A program made the position numbers and the translations under genes. Shown piece by piece: positions 19,391-28,638 of a stretch of 64,000 nt of DNA; position 1 is the stretch's first letter, and each line of letters begins with the position of its first letter. This DNA comes from Cupriavidus cauae (GTDB lineage: Bacteria > Pseudomonadota > Gammaproteobacteria > Burkholderiales > Burkholderiaceae), in assembly GCF_008632125.1 (NCBI RefSeq), contig NZ_VWRN01000027.1, forward strand, positions 1-64,000. The letters run 5' to 3'. Under the pieces are notes generated by a model. The model saw only the letters and a list, made by a program, of their open reading frames with translations, was not told the origin of the DNA and searched no databases.

Positions 19391-21049
19391 CTACGCCTCG
19401 CGCCTCAGATAGCGCGGCACAAAGCGGCGGATCGTGCCGTCCGGGAAGCGCACATCGACGCGTTCGCGCGTGGTCGCCACCACGGTGCCGACGCCATGAC
19501 GGCGGGCGCGCACCTTGTCCCCTTCGGCGAAACGCAGCGCGCTGGCGCCGGTTTTCGTTTCGGGCAGCGGCTTGACCGGATGGCGCGCGGCCTCGGCGGC
19601 CCGCACGCAGCTGTCGCAGGTGCCGCAGCGTTCCGGGCCGCCGTGCTCGCCGTAGTACTCCAGCAGCATCGCCCAGCGGCAGCGGCCGCTGCGAGCGTAG
19701 TGCAGCATGGCCTCGAGCGTGGCGCGGTCCTTGTCGCTGCGTTCGGCGTACTGCGCCGCGATGCTGCGCACCGCCTCGGCATCGTTCTTGTCCGGCTGCC
19801 GGCTGTAGCTGCCGTCCTGGTGGCGGCGCGCGATATCGGCCTCGCACAGCATCGTCAGCGCGACCTGCAGCTTGCGCCGGGCCACGTTGGGCAACGCCTG
19901 ATGCAGCGCGTCGAGCGACAGCGGCGCGGCGGCATCGCGGCGGCCGCCCATCGCCGCGACGATCTGTTCGAGCGTATCGGCGCCGGGATAGCGGTTGGCC
20001 AGGAAGAACTGCTGGACCCGCTTGTCGCGCTCGTCGTGCAGCAGCGTGCAGCGTGCCGGCTCGCCATCGCGACCGGCACGGCCGGTCTCCTGGTAATAGG
20101 CATCGAGGCTGCCGGGCAGCTGGGCATGGACGATGAAGCGGACATCGGGCTTGTCGATGCCCATGCCAAAGGCGTTGGTGGCGACCATCACGCGGCAATC
20201 GCCGGCCATGAAGGCGGCCTGGCTGTCGCGGCGCTGCGCGGCGGTGCAGCGGCCGTGATAGAGGGCCACGTCCTGCCCGGCCTCCTTGAGCCCGGCATGC
20301 AGCCGCTCGGCCTCGCGCACCGTGGCCGTGTAGACGATGCCCGCGCCTGGCTCGCGCGCGACCAGGCTGCGCACCTGCGCCAGCCGCTCGTCGTCGCCGG
20401 CGACATGCTGGACCGCATAGATCAGATTGGGCCGGTACAGGCCGGCCTTGACCACGCACAGCGACTGCAGGTCCAGCTGCGCGGCGATATCGTGGATCAG
20501 CGCGTCGGTAGCGGTCGCGGTCAGCGCCAGCACGGGCGGGCGTCCGAGCGCGCGCACCGCATCGGGAATGCCGAGATACGCGGGACGGAAATCATGGCCC
20601 CACTGCGAGATGCAGTGCGCCTCGTCGACGACCAGCAAGGCGACGCGATTGCGCTGGATCGACGCGATGACTTCGGGGTCCTGCAGCTGCTCCGGCGTGG
20701 TCAGCACGATCCGCTCGTCGCGGCGGGCCAGGCTGTCCAGCGCGGCATCGGCCGCGGCATCGCCGACCGCGCTGTTGACCACCGCCGGATCCAGCTCGAG
20801 TCCTTCCAGCTTCTCGGCCTGGTCCTGCATCAGCGAGATCAGCGGCGAGACCACCACCGTCAGGCCGTCCAGGCACATCGCCGGCACCTGGTAGCACAGC
20901 GACTTGCCGCTGCCGGTGGGCATCACCGCCAGCGTGTCGTGGCCCTGGAGCACGCTGTCGATGACTTCGGCCTGCCCGGGGCGCAGCCGCCGGATGTCGA
21001 AGCGTTCGCGCAGCAGGCGCCGGATGGAATCGGGCAGCGAGGTCGTCAT
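19391..21049 (-). CDS. RecQ-family ATP-dependent DNA helicase
   Basis: A 552-residue 3'-5' DNA helicase. Motif I is MPTGSGKSLCYQVP, motif II is DEAHCISQWGHDFRPAY, motif III is LALTATAT and motif VI is YYQETGRAGRDG. A zinc-binding cysteine set follows (CRWAMLLEYYG then CGTCDSC). It ends with a short beta-rich domain (FAEGDKVRARRHGVGTVVATT) rather than the HRDC domain of E. coli RecQ (about 609 aa). It is therefore a short RecQ paralogue, and the usual recQ may lie elsewhere. The methionine at 21049 starts the family-like sequence; the frame continues to 21151 without similarity. Confidence 0.9.
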   Translation of the reverse strand: MTTSLPDSIRRLLRERFDIRRLRPGQAEVIDSVLQGHDTLAVMPTGSGKSLCYQVPAMCLDGLTVVVSPLISLMQDQAEKLEGLELDPAVVNSAVGDAAADAALDSLARRDERIVLTTPEQLQDPEVIASIQRNRVALLVVDEAHCISQWGHDFRPAYLGIPDAVRALGRPPVLALTATATDALIHDIAAQLDLQSLCVVKAGLYRPNLIYAVQHVAGDDERLAQVRSLVAREPGAGIVYTATVREAERLHAGLKEAGQDVALYHGRCTAAQRRDSQAAFMAGDCRVMVATNAFGMGIDKPDVRFIVHAQLPGSLDAYYQETGRAGRDGEPARCTLLHDERDKRVQQFFLANRYPGADTLEQIVAAMGGRRDAAAPLSLDALHQALPNVARRKLQVALTMLCEADIARRHQDGSYSRQPDKNDAEAVRSIAAQYAERSDKDRATLEAMLHYARSGRCRWAMLLEYYGEHGGPERCGTCDSCVRAAEAARHPVKPLPETKTGASALRFAEGDKVRARRHGVGTVVATTRERVDVRFPDGTIRRFVPRYLRREA

Positions 21050-21183
21050 GTCGGAGCGGCCGCTGCAATTTCCGTGCCGCGCCCTCCCGGCCGCGCGCGT
21101 TCCACGATGCGGCCGCGGCGGTCCGTCTTTGAGAAAAATTGACACCCCCAAACGGACGGACTTACGCTCGGTCGTCCCTGGAC

Positions 21184-22530
21184 ATGCCCCGCACGCCGCC
21201 TCGCGCCGCCGCGCCGCAAGCCCTTCCGGGCACCGCAGTCCCCCATACCCATAACGACAAATCTCTCCGAGACAGCCCCGCCGTGCCTTCCTCCCGCCTG
21301 AACCCCTCGCTGCTCAGCGAACTGCGTCCCGCCCTGCCGATCCTGATCGGCGCTTCCGTGATGTTGAGCCTGGCCATGGGCCTGCGCCAGAGCCTGGGCA
21401 TCTTCATGCCGCCGCTGACGCGCGACATCGGCATCTCGGTATCGGACTTCACCGTGGCGATCGCGGTGCAGAACCTCGCCTGGGGACTGCTGCAGCCGAT
21501 CGCCGGCGCGTGGGCGGTGCGGGTCGGCTTTCGCCCGCTGATGATGAGCGGCGCCACGCTGTATGTGCTGGGGCTGGCCCTGCTCGCCGGGGCGGAGGGG
21601 ATGATCGGCGTCACGCTGGGCGCCGGCGTCGCGATCGGCGCCTCGATGGCCTGCACCGGCAGCGCGATCGCGATGGCGGTCGCCGCCCGTCCTATCTCGC
21701 CGACGCTGCGCAGCACGGTGCTCGGCATCGTGTCGGCCGCCGGGTCGCTGGGCGCGCTGATCGCCGCGCCGATCGGGCAGGTCGTCGCGCAGGGCTACGG
21801 CTGGCGCGTCGGCATGGTGGCCTTCGTCGTGCTGGCGCTGGCGATGCTGCCGGCCGCGTGGTTCGCCGGCCGTGTGGACCGGCTGCCCGCGCCGGTGTCG
21901 ACCACCGGGATCGAGCAGAACGCACGCCAGGCGCTGGGCACCGCGCTGCGCCATGCGCCCTTCCTGGTGATGGCGCTGGCGTATTTCGTCTGCGGCATGC
22001 AGCTGGTCTTCCTGACCACGCATCTGCCGTCCTATCTCGATGTCTGCGGCATGGACGCGATGCTCAGCGCGCAGGCGCTCGGCGTGATCGGCGGCTTCAA
22101 CGTGCTGGGCAGCCTGTTCTTCGGCTGGGCCGGCGGCCGCGTCAACAAGCTGCTGCTGCTCGGCGGCATCTACACGGTGCGCTCGCTGGCGCTGACCTGG
22201 TACTTCTCGTCGGCACCGACGCCCGAGAGCACGCTGGTGTTCGCCGCGGTGATGGGCTTCCTGTGGCTGGGCGTGGCGCCGCTGGTGGCGGGCTGGATCG
22301 CGGAGACTTTCGGCCTGCGCTGGCAGGCCATGCTGGGCGGCGTGGCGTTCTTCAGCCACCAGATCGGCAGCTTCGTCGGCGCCTTCGGCGGCGGACTGCT
22401 GTTCGACGCGCTCGGCTCGTACACGCTGGCCTGGCAGGTCGGCGTATCGCTGGGCCTGGCCGCCGGCCTCGCGCAGATCGCGTTCGCCGTGGTGACGCGG
22501 CCGCGGCCGCCGCGGGTAGCGACGGCCTAG
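21184..22530 (+). CDS. MFS transporter
   Basis: A major facilitator superfamily permease with twelve predicted helices (448 aa from this start). The loop after the first helices shows SLGIFMPPLTRDIGISVSDF; the second half contains GGFNVLGSLFFGWAGGR. The pattern resembles the monocarboxylate/oxalate-formate-type branch, but the substrate cannot be named. The start is uncertain: ATG at 21184 gives a 40-residue polar leader, while GTG at 21283 begins close to the hydrophobic core. It is divergent from recQ and convergent with the flavoprotein gene. Confidence 0.85.
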   Translation: MPRTPPRAAAPQALPGTAVPHTHNDKSLRDSPAVPSSRLNPSLLSELRPALPILIGASVMLSLAMGLRQSLGIFMPPLTRDIGISVSDFTVAIAVQNLAWGLLQPIAGAWAVRVGFRPLMMSGATLYVLGLALLAGAEGMIGVTLGAGVAIGASMACTGSAIAMAVAARPISPTLRSTVLGIVSAAGSLGALIAAPIGQVVAQGYGWRVGMVAFVVLALAMLPAAWFAGRVDRLPAPVSTTGIEQNARQALGTALRHAPFLVMALAYFVCGMQLVFLTTHLPSYLDVCGMDAMLSAQALGVIGGFNVLGSLFFGWAGGRVNKLLLLGGIYTVRSLALTWYFSSAPTPESTLVFAAVMGFLWLGVAPLVAGWIAETFGLRWQAMLGGVAFFSHQIGSFVGAFGGGLLFDALGSYTLAWQVGVSLGLAAGLAQIAFAVVTRPRPPRVATA

Positions 22531-22576
22531 GCCGCGCCACCGCGCGACACTCGGAAGCGCGATGGCGACACTGCCT

Positions 22577-22602
22577 GCACGCCGGCATCCGCGCCGGCGT
22601 GC
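22577..22602. terminator. Hairpin between convergent genes
   Basis: GCACGCCGGC (22577-22586) and GCCGGCGTGC (22593-22602) pair perfectly around a 6-nt loop, between the MFS stop and the convergent flavoprotein stop. There is no U-tract, so bidirectional termination is inferred. Confidence 0.5.
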
Positions 22603-22611
22603 GCGGCGTCC

Positions 22612-24000
22612 TTATTGCGCCGGCCGGATGTTCTGATTGCCGCGGAACAGATTGTCCGGATCGTATTCGCGCTTGATCTGCGCCAGCCGCGCATAGTTGC
22701 TGCCATAGGCCGCATCGACCCGCGTGGTCTCGTCCTGCGTGAGGAAGTTCACGTAGACGCTGCCCAATGCGAACGGCGTCAGCGCATCGAACAGGCCGCG
22801 CGTCCACTGGATGCAACGCTGGTCGTCGGCGGGCTGCTGCCAGCGGCCGTGGATGTTCATCACGAAGTTGGCATCGCGATGCGCATAGGCCGTGGCGTCC
22901 ACCGGCACGCGGCCAACATGCCCACCGAGCGCGCCGATGAAGATCTCGCATTCCGGCGACGGCAGCGTCGCCAGGCCATCGTTCAGCACCGCCAGCATGC
23001 CGTCGTCCAGCCGCGCGAAATTGTGCGACTTCCAGTAGTTGCGCGCGCCCGGCGTCAGCAGCGGATCGAAGGCCTTCTGCCACGCGGTATAGGGCATCGC
23101 GCCCAGGTGCTCGCCATAGGGCTGGCCGAATTCGCGCAGCGGCGCGACCGCGTCCGCCCCATCGGCCGACTGGCCGATATAGCAGCTGGCCAGCACCATC
23201 ACCGGTTTGCCGTGCACCTCGGCCGGCAGGAAAGGCAGCGGCGGCGCCAGCCGGAACACCGCCCATACCGTCAGTTCGTCGGGCGCGGCCTCGATGAAGT
23301 CGCGATAGCGCGGGAACACCTGCGCCGCCTGTTCGAACGGATACACCACCAGGCCGCCGTAGATTTCGGGGCCGACCGGATGCATCTCGAACTCGAACTG
23401 CGTGACCACGCCGAAATTGCCGCCGCCGCCGCGGATGGCCCAGAACAGATCGGGATCGTTGTCGGCATCGACACGGCGGAACTTGCCGTCCGCCGTGACG
23501 ATGTGCGCGCCCAGCAGATTGTCCACCGTGGTGCCGTACTTGCGGCTGATCCAGCCGAAGCCGCCGCCGAGCGTCAGCCCCGCGACGCCCGTGGTCGAGT
23601 TGATGCCCAGCGGCGTCGCCAGCCCGAAGGCCTGCGCCTCATGATCGAAATCGGCGAGCGTCGCGCCTGGATCGACCCAGGCCACCCGCGCCTGCGGATC
23701 GACCACCACGGACCGCATGGTCGACATGTCGAGCACCAGTCCTTCGTCGCAGACCGCCGTGCCGGCGATGTTGTGGCCGCCGCCTCGCACCGCCGCGCGC
23801 ATGCCGTTCTGCCTGGCAAAGCGGATCGCGCTGATGACGTCGGCGGCGCCGGCGCAACGGGCGATCGCGCCCGGCCGGCAATCCACCGTGGCATTCCACA
23901 CCTTTCTCGCTTCCTCATAGCCGGGATCGTCTGCCTGCAACACCGCTCCCCGCATACCCGACTTCCATTGGTCGATGGTTTCCCTGGTCACACTGGTCAT
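22612..24000 (-). CDS. FAD-linked oxidase with berberine-bridge-like C terminus
   Basis: A 462-residue flavoprotein of the PCMH/BBE type. The FAD domain holds VRGGGHNIAGTAV near residue 75; the His in GGGHN is where this family attaches FAD covalently. GVAGLTLGGGFGWISRKYG follows. The C-terminal berberine-bridge segment is YGSNYARLAQIKREYDPDNLF. The second covalent Cys seen in berberine bridge enzyme (usual motif CxxV) is replaced by LTLGGG here, so only single attachment is likely. There is no signal peptide. The substrate is unknown; sugars, oligosaccharides or aromatic compounds are known for relatives. Confidence 0.88.
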   Translation of the reverse strand: MTSVTRETIDQWKSGMRGAVLQADDPGYEEARKVWNATVDCRPGAIARCAGAADVISAIRFARQNGMRAAVRGGGHNIAGTAVCDEGLVLDMSTMRSVVVDPQARVAWVDPGATLADFDHEAQAFGLATPLGINSTTGVAGLTLGGGFGWISRKYGTTVDNLLGAHIVTADGKFRRVDADNDPDLFWAIRGGGGNFGVVTQFEFEMHPVGPEIYGGLVVYPFEQAAQVFPRYRDFIEAAPDELTVWAVFRLAPPLPFLPAEVHGKPVMVLASCYIGQSADGADAVAPLREFGQPYGEHLGAMPYTAWQKAFDPLLTPGARNYWKSHNFARLDDGMLAVLNDGLATLPSPECEIFIGALGGHVGRVPVDATAYAHRDANFVMNIHGRWQQPADDQRCIQWTRGLFDALTPFALGSVYVNFLTQDETTRVDAAYGSNYARLAQIKREYDPDNLFRGNQNIRPAQ

Positions 24001-24530
24001 GGCGCACCTCGTCTTGCTTTTGACGCAGCGCCCTCGACAGGCTGTCCGGCCTGGGGCCGCGCGGTGGCGGGGTGATGGCCATCACGTGGTGTGCGTGCCC
24101 GGATCGATCGGGTCTGGGACCTGGGAGGATGAGGGTAGAAGGCGGGATCGGCGGAGGGCGCTGGTGCGGAACATTTAAGGCGGGGGGTTGGCAAATGTAA
24201 AGCCGGGCTGTTTGCGTGCCATTCCGCGCGCCATTCACGCCATTCCATGCGAAGGCAAGCGGAATTTGCGGGTGCCGACCTCGTGCGGGATAATCGCGGC
24301 GTCGAAAAAGACAGCGGCGGTATCGGTTAGTCCGCCCGCCCCGAATCAGGGGTTCTGTCGGCACCCGCCGACCCGCGACCTTCGCCCGCAGATCCGTGGG
24401 CAGGGCCGCGTGCGTCCACGTCGACACGTCGACTTGCTGTCCATCCCCGGTCTCGGCGCGAAGCCTTTTCGTTCGACGCTGTGTCGGCTGCCCCATCGGC
24501 ATGCCGTGCAGCCTTTTCAGCGAGGCCATC
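24001..24530. other. 530-bp divergent intergenic region
   Basis: This lies between the flavoprotein gene and the divergent VOC gene. Six-frame reading gives only Arg/Pro-rich frames with no similarity. I find no convincing promoter, riboswitch or terminator. It is slightly less GC-rich around 24180-24340. Confidence 0.5.
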
Positions 24531-24953
24531 ATGAAGCAAAGCATCTCCGTCGTTACCCTCCCCGTCGCCGATCTTGACCGCGCCAAGGCGTTCTATTGCG
24601 GTGGGCTGGGCTGGTCGCCGGTATTCGACAACGGCGACATCGCGTTCTTCCAGTTCAACGGCTTCATCGTCGGGCTATGGAACAAGACCTCCTTCGAGGC
24701 GGAAATCCATGGGCCGTCGAGCCCCGGCGCACGCGGCTCGGCGCTGGGCCACAACGTCGAATCGCCCGAGGAAGTGGACCGCCTGATGGCGCAGGCCGTG
24801 GCCAGCGGCGCCGAACTGGTATCGGCGGCGCGCGCCTTGCCGTGGGGCGGCTATTCGGGCTATTTCGCCGATCCGGACGGACACCTGTGGGAGGTGGCCT
24901 ACAACCCGGCCTGGCCGATCTCGCCCGAGGGCTACGTCACCTTCGCGAGCTGA
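24531..24953 (+). CDS. VOC-family (glyoxalase-fold) protein
   Basis: A 140-residue vicinal-oxygen-chelate protein. It has the first beta-alpha-beta unit (VVTLPVADLDRAKAFYCGGLGW) and the closing metal-site region YFADPDGHLWEVAYNP, where the final Glu is a usual metal ligand. Family members include glyoxalase I-like, bleomycin-binding and extradiol enzymes; the reaction cannot be assigned. The methionine at 24531 starts the fold directly; the upstream frame extension to 24396 is not family-like. It stands alone. Confidence 0.85.
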   Translation: MKQSISVVTLPVADLDRAKAFYCGGLGWSPVFDNGDIAFFQFNGFIVGLWNKTSFEAEIHGPSSPGARGSALGHNVESPEEVDRLMAQAVASGAELVSAARALPWGGYSGYFADPDGHLWEVAYNPAWPISPEGYVTFAS

Positions 24954-25089
24954 GGGCTGCCGGCCGCGGCGTCGGTGTCGGAATCGGCTGACAGCCGATG
25001 CGGCCCGACGCCGGTGTCCCGCGGTAGGCGCTCCGGCCTATGCTGGCGGCGTTCGGCCTGCATGGGCCGACACGCAACCGGGAGAGGCG

Positions 25090-25374
25090 ATGGACTGGAT
25101 CGACATGCTGCAATGGCCGGCGATGGCCATCACCGTCGCGGCCACCTGGCTGATCGGTTCGCGCATCGCCACGCGCCGCAAGGTCGGCTTCTGGGTCTTC
25201 CTGCTCAGCAATGTGCTGTGGGTTGTCTGGGGCCTGCACACCAGCGCCTATGCGCTGGTGGTGCTGCAGTTCGCGCTGGCCGCGCTGAATCTGCGAGGGA
25301 TGCGCAAGGCGAAGCAGGTCGAACAGAACGGGGCAACGCAGGCAGGACCGGCAGGGAGTGCGGAGGCGCAGTAA
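25090..25374 (+). CDS. Small membrane protein, three predicted helices
   Basis: A 94-residue protein with about three hydrophobic segments: MLQWPAMAITVAATWLIG, VGFWVFLLSNVLWVVWGLH and SAYALVVLQFALAALNLRG. A polar tail follows. The layout and the WVVWGLHTSAYALVVLQ pattern recall the small three-helix sugar/solute transporters of the SemiSWEET kind, but the similarity is weak. GGGAGAGG upstream supports the start. No operon partner is clear; the EamA gene follows after 140 bp. Confidence 0.7.
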   Translation: MDWIDMLQWPAMAITVAATWLIGSRIATRRKVGFWVFLLSNVLWVVWGLHTSAYALVVLQFALAALNLRGMRKAKQVEQNGATQAGPAGSAEAQ

Positions 25375-25515
25375 GCGCCGGTTCGGTCCAATCGGCTTTG
25401 CTGGCTGTCCCATACCCACGCCTTCCACTACACTTGCGCCTCATCCACCGCCGCGCCGGTATGGTTGCGGCGAGAGCCCGATCGGCCCGCCCGTCGGACC
25501 ACAAAACAAGAAACC

Positions 25516-26421
25516 GTGTCGTCTCCCGCTTCCCAAGACCGTTCCACCGTGCTCGCCGTGCTTGCCCTGATGGGTTCGATGGCCTCGCTGTGCATCGGCA
25601 CGTCGTTTGCCAAGAGCCTGTTCGATGCGGTCGGCGCGCAGGGCACCACCGCGCTTCGCGTCGGGTTTTCCGCGCTGATCCTGCTGATTGCGTGGCGGCC
25701 GTGGCGGTGGCCGCTGAAGGGGGCCGATGCGCGTGCCATCGCGCTGTACGGCGCGGCGTTGGGTGCGACCAATCTGATGTTCTACATGTCGCTGCGGACG
25801 GTGCCGCTCGGGTTGGCGATTGCGATCGAATTCACGGGCCCGCTGGCCGTGGCGATCGCCTCGTCGCGGCGTGCGATCGATTTCCTCTGGATCGCCTTTG
25901 CGGTGATCGGATTGCTGTTGCTGCTGCCGTTGCGCGAACATGCCGGCAATCTGGATCCGGTCGGCATCGGCTATGCGCTCGCGGCCGGGGTCGGCTGGGC
26001 GCTCTATATCATCTTCGGCCAACGCGCGGGCAATGCCCACGGCGGCCAGGCGACCTCGCTGGGCTTGCTGATGGCATCGCTGGTGGTGTTTCCGTTCGGT
26101 TTCGCCCATGCGGGCACGGCGCTGTTCAGCCCGGCGCTGCTGCTGGCCGGGCTGGCCGTAGGCGTGCTGTCCAGCGCGATTCCCTACTCGCTGGAGATGG
26201 TCGCGCTCAAGCGGCTGCCGCGGCGGACCTTCGGCATCCTGCTCAGCATGGAGCCGGCGATGGGGGCGCTGGCGGGGCTCGTCATGCTGCACGAGCAGCT
26301 GAGCGCCATGCAGTGGCTGGCGATCGGCTGCATCATCGTCGCGTCGATCGGCTGCACCGCGACGGCCGGTGCGCGCCGCCCGGCCAAGGCGGAGGCGCGG
26401 GGCACCGGCTCGGCCGCGTGA
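25516..26421 (+). CDS. EamA/RhtA-type exporter
   Basis: A 301-residue inner-membrane transporter of the drug/metabolite superfamily with ten predicted helices in two EamA repeats. The order and motifs (FAKSLFDAVGAQGTTALRVG, TVPLGLAIAIEFTGPLAVA, IPYSLEMVALKRLPRRTFGI) match the RhtA branch, which exports threonine and homoserine in E. coli. GTG at 25516 (VSSPASQDRS) is the likely start; a TTG at 25465 is the alternative. The gene is followed by decayed copies of the xenA 3' end. Confidence 0.85.
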   Translation: MSSPASQDRSTVLAVLALMGSMASLCIGTSFAKSLFDAVGAQGTTALRVGFSALILLIAWRPWRWPLKGADARAIALYGAALGATNLMFYMSLRTVPLGLAIAIEFTGPLAVAIASSRRAIDFLWIAFAVIGLLLLLPLREHAGNLDPVGIGYALAAGVGWALYIIFGQRAGNAHGGQATSLGLLMASLVVFPFGFAHAGTALFSPALLLAGLAVGVLSSAIPYSLEMVALKRLPRRTFGILLSMEPAMGALAGLVMLHEQLSAMQWLAIGCIIVASIGCTATAGARRPAKAEARGTGSAA

Positions 26422-26610
26422 AGGCGCTGAAGGCCCCGCCGTCGCGCGGCCGCAGTCACGCTCAGGCGACCTTGTAGCGCTCGAGCCATGCGCGTAGGGC
26501 GCGCTCAGGGCCCCGCCGCAGCGGGACCCTCGTCGCGCTCAGGCAACCTTGTAGCGCTCGAGCCAATGCGCGGAGGGCGCGGACAGCGCCCCGCCGCGGT
26601 GTGGCCTTCG
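26422..26610. repeat. Decayed 77-78 bp copies of the xenA 3' end
   Basis: Two degenerate copies, and part of a third, of the last bases of xenA sit in tandem just past its stop. The true stop is at 26617-26619; equivalents are at 26539-26541 and 26462-26464, so the period is 77-78 bp. The copies still encode the minus-strand peptide LERYKVA plus stop. The remaining bases of each unit (GGGCCCCGCCGC-like) are diverged. Confidence 0.8.
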
Positions 26611-26616
26611 TCGCGC

Positions 26617-27714
26617 TCAGGCGACCTTGTAGCGCTCGAGCCAGTGGGCGTAGGGCGCGGGCAGCGTCCACGCGGCGCGCTCGACGCCGAGCACCTTGGC
26701 CGCGTGATACGGCCAATGCGGATCGGCCAGATGGGCACGCCCAACCATCACGAGGTCCATCTGCTGCTGGGCGACGACGCGTTCGGCGAGCTGCGGCGTA
26801 TCGATGCCCCAGGCCGATGCCACCGGCAGGCCGGTCTCGCGGCGCACCCGCTCGGCCACCGGCGCGAGGAACGCCGGACCCCACGGGATATTCGCCTCCG
26901 GCGTCGAAAAGCCGACGCTGACACTCAGCATGTCCAGCCCTTCCTGCTTGAGCCGCTGCGTCAGCGCGATGGCATCGCTCAGCGTTTCCTCGTCGCGGCC
27001 GTCGTATTCGATCACGCCGAAACGCGCGGTCAGCGGCAGGCGCTCCGGCCAGACCTTGCGCACCGCCGCCAGCGTCTCGACCAGGAAGCGGCCGCGATTC
27101 TCGGCCGACCCGCCGTAGGCATCGTCGCGCTGGTTGGAGTGCGGCGAGAAGAAGCTCTGCGCCAGATAGCCATGCGCGAAATGCAACTCCAGCCATTCGA
27201 AGCCGAGGTCGCGCGCCCGCTCTGCGGCGGCGACGAAATCGGCGCGCACGCGGGCGATATCGTCGAGCGTCATCGCACGGGGCACCTTGGGCAGCCCGGC
27301 ACCGAACGCGATGGCGGAAGGCGCGATGGTCTGCCAGCCGCGCGGATCGCCTTCGGGAATATGGTCGTCGCCTTCCCACGGCCGGTTCGCGCTGGCCTTG
27401 CGTCCCGCGTGGCCGATCTGGATGCCGGGCACCGCGCCGGCGGCCTTGATGGCGCTCACCACGGGAGCGAATGCCTCGGCCTGCCTGTCGTTCCACAGGC
27501 CGGCGCATCCCGGCGTAATCCGGCCTTCGGGCGAGACGGCCGTCGCCTCCGCGATCACCAGACCCGCGCCGCCGCGCGCGATGCCGGCCAGATGGACCTT
27601 GTGCCAGTCGTTGATGACGCCGTCCTCGGCGACGTACTGGCACATCGGCGGCACCGCGATACGGTTGCGCAGCGTGACATCTTTCAGTTGGAACGGTTGG
27701 AACAGCGCGGACAT
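26617..27714 (-). CDS. xenA: Old yellow enzyme family ene-reductase, XenA-like
   Basis: A 365-residue FMN-dependent NAD(P)H ene-reductase of the YqjM/XenA class. The sequence follows Pseudomonas xenobiotic reductase A closely from start (LKDVTLRNRIAVPPMCQY) to end (TLPAPYAHWLERY). Cys25 in PPMCQY is the class-specific active-site residue, and ELHFAHGYLAQSFFSPHSN carries substrate-binding residues. It reduces activated alkenes, quinones and nitro compounds. It lies 70 bp downstream of the PfpI-type gene, on the same strand and probably in one transcript with it, below a NemR-type operator. It likely acts in electrophile detoxification. Confidence 0.93.
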   Translation of the reverse strand: MSALFQPFQLKDVTLRNRIAVPPMCQYVAEDGVINDWHKVHLAGIARGGAGLVIAEATAVSPEGRITPGCAGLWNDRQAEAFAPVVSAIKAAGAVPGIQIGHAGRKASANRPWEGDDHIPEGDPRGWQTIAPSAIAFGAGLPKVPRAMTLDDIARVRADFVAAAERARDLGFEWLELHFAHGYLAQSFFSPHSNQRDDAYGGSAENRGRFLVETLAAVRKVWPERLPLTARFGVIEYDGRDEETLSDAIALTQRLKQEGLDMLSVSVGFSTPEANIPWGPAFLAPVAERVRRETGLPVASAWGIDTPQLAERVVAQQQMDLVMVGRAHLADPHWPYHAAKVLGVERAAWTLPAPYAHWLERYKVA

Positions 27715-27784
27715 CTATTGTTTTCCTTCAGTGAGATCAAAACAGGAGCGAACTTGGGCAAGAGGCGTCTGGCACGAAGTGCCC

Positions 27785-28474
27785 TCAGCGGCCTTGTGCC
27801 GCCAGCGCGCCGAGCAGCGCGTGCGCGACCGGCTCGGACGAAGCCGGGTTCTGGCCGGTGATCAGCAGCCCGTCGGTGACGGCGTACGGCTGCCAGTCCG
27901 CGGCCTTTTCATAGCGGCCGCCATTGGCCTTGAGTACGTCCTCGACCAGGAACGGCACCACGTCGGTCAGGCCGACCGCCGCTTCCTCGGTATTGGAGAA
28001 GCCCGTCACCGCCTTGCCCTGGACCAGCGGCTTGCCGTCCGGTCCCTTGACGTGGCGCAGTACTCCGGGCGCGTGGCACACCGCCGCGACCGGCTTGCCG
28101 GCGGCGATGGCCCGTTCGATCAGCGCGATCGAATGCCGGTCTTCGGCGAGGTCCCACAGCGGGCCGTGGCCGCCGGGATAGAACACGGCGTCGAAATCGT
28201 CGATCGACACCTCGGCCAGCTTGCGCGTCGACGCCAGCGCGGCGCGCGCCTCCGCATCGGCCTCGAAGCGCCGGGTGGCGTCGGTCTGGGAAGCCGGGTC
28301 GCTGCTCTTCGGGTCCAGCGGCGGCTGCCCGCCCTGCGGCGAGGCCAGCGTGATATCGACGCCCTGGTCGCGGAACACGTAGTACGGCGCTGCCAGTTCC
28401 TCCAGCCAGAAGCCGGTCTTCTGGCCGGTGTCGCCGAGGCGGTCGTGCGAGGTCAATACGATCAGCAGTTTCAT
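27785..28474 (-). CDS. DJ-1/PfpI family protein (Hsp31/glyoxalase III-like)
   Basis: A 229-residue protein of the DJ-1/PfpI superfamily. The nucleophile-elbow Cys is in GKPVAAVCHAPGVL, and YPGGHGPLWDL precedes it; with the insert VDITLASPQGGQPPLDPKSSD this fits the Hsp31-like branch, whose members convert methylglyoxal to lactate or repair glycation. The start at 28474 gives MKLLIVLTSHDRLG, the usual beginning. A NemR-type palindrome lies 78 bp upstream, and xenA follows. The pairing of an ene-reductase with a glyoxal-active protein mirrors NemR-NemA-GloA in E. coli. Confidence 0.88.
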   Translation of the reverse strand: MKLLIVLTSHDRLGDTGQKTGFWLEELAAPYYVFRDQGVDITLASPQGGQPPLDPKSSDPASQTDATRRFEADAEARAALASTRKLAEVSIDDFDAVFYPGGHGPLWDLAEDRHSIALIERAIAAGKPVAAVCHAPGVLRHVKGPDGKPLVQGKAVTGFSNTEEAAVGLTDVVPFLVEDVLKANGGRYEKAADWQPYAVTDGLLITGQNPASSEPVAHALLGALAAQGR

Positions 28475-28551
28475 GATGCGAATCCTTGTCGGTCGATTCG
28501 GTGAAATGGAGGTGACTGAAACGGAGATAACCGAAACGGAAACGCCGGAAT

Positions 28552-28566
28552 TAGACCGGTCGTCTA
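28552..28566. promoter_or_regulatory. NemR-type operator before the pfpI-xenA genes
   Basis: TAGACCGGTCGTCTA, a perfect TAGAC-N5-GTCTA inverted repeat, within the 19-bp sequence ATTAGACCGGTCGTCTAGT that recurs exactly before nemR. It lies 78 bp upstream of the PfpI-type gene and just after the 3' end of nemR. Confidence 0.8.
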
Positions 28567-28638
28567 GTAACGAAGCCAAAAAAAGCGACGCCTCATTGCC
28601 GCGTCGCCACCGGCGGGTTGTCCGCCGGCCCTGCTCTT

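Noticed and set aside
24188-24577. 129-residue frame in the 24.0-24.5 kb spacer
   Set aside because: Its composition is Arg/Pro/His-rich without any recognisable motif or ribosome site, and it overlaps the VOC gene start.
26462-27643. Separate 393-residue minus-strand gene over the end of xenA
   Set aside because: It is a shadow frame of xenA extended by the decayed copies of its 3' end.
27771-27783. GGCAC-GAA-GTGCC hairpin between pfpI and xenA as a terminator
   Set aside because: The stem is 5 bp with no U-tract, so read-through from pfpI into xenA is more likely.
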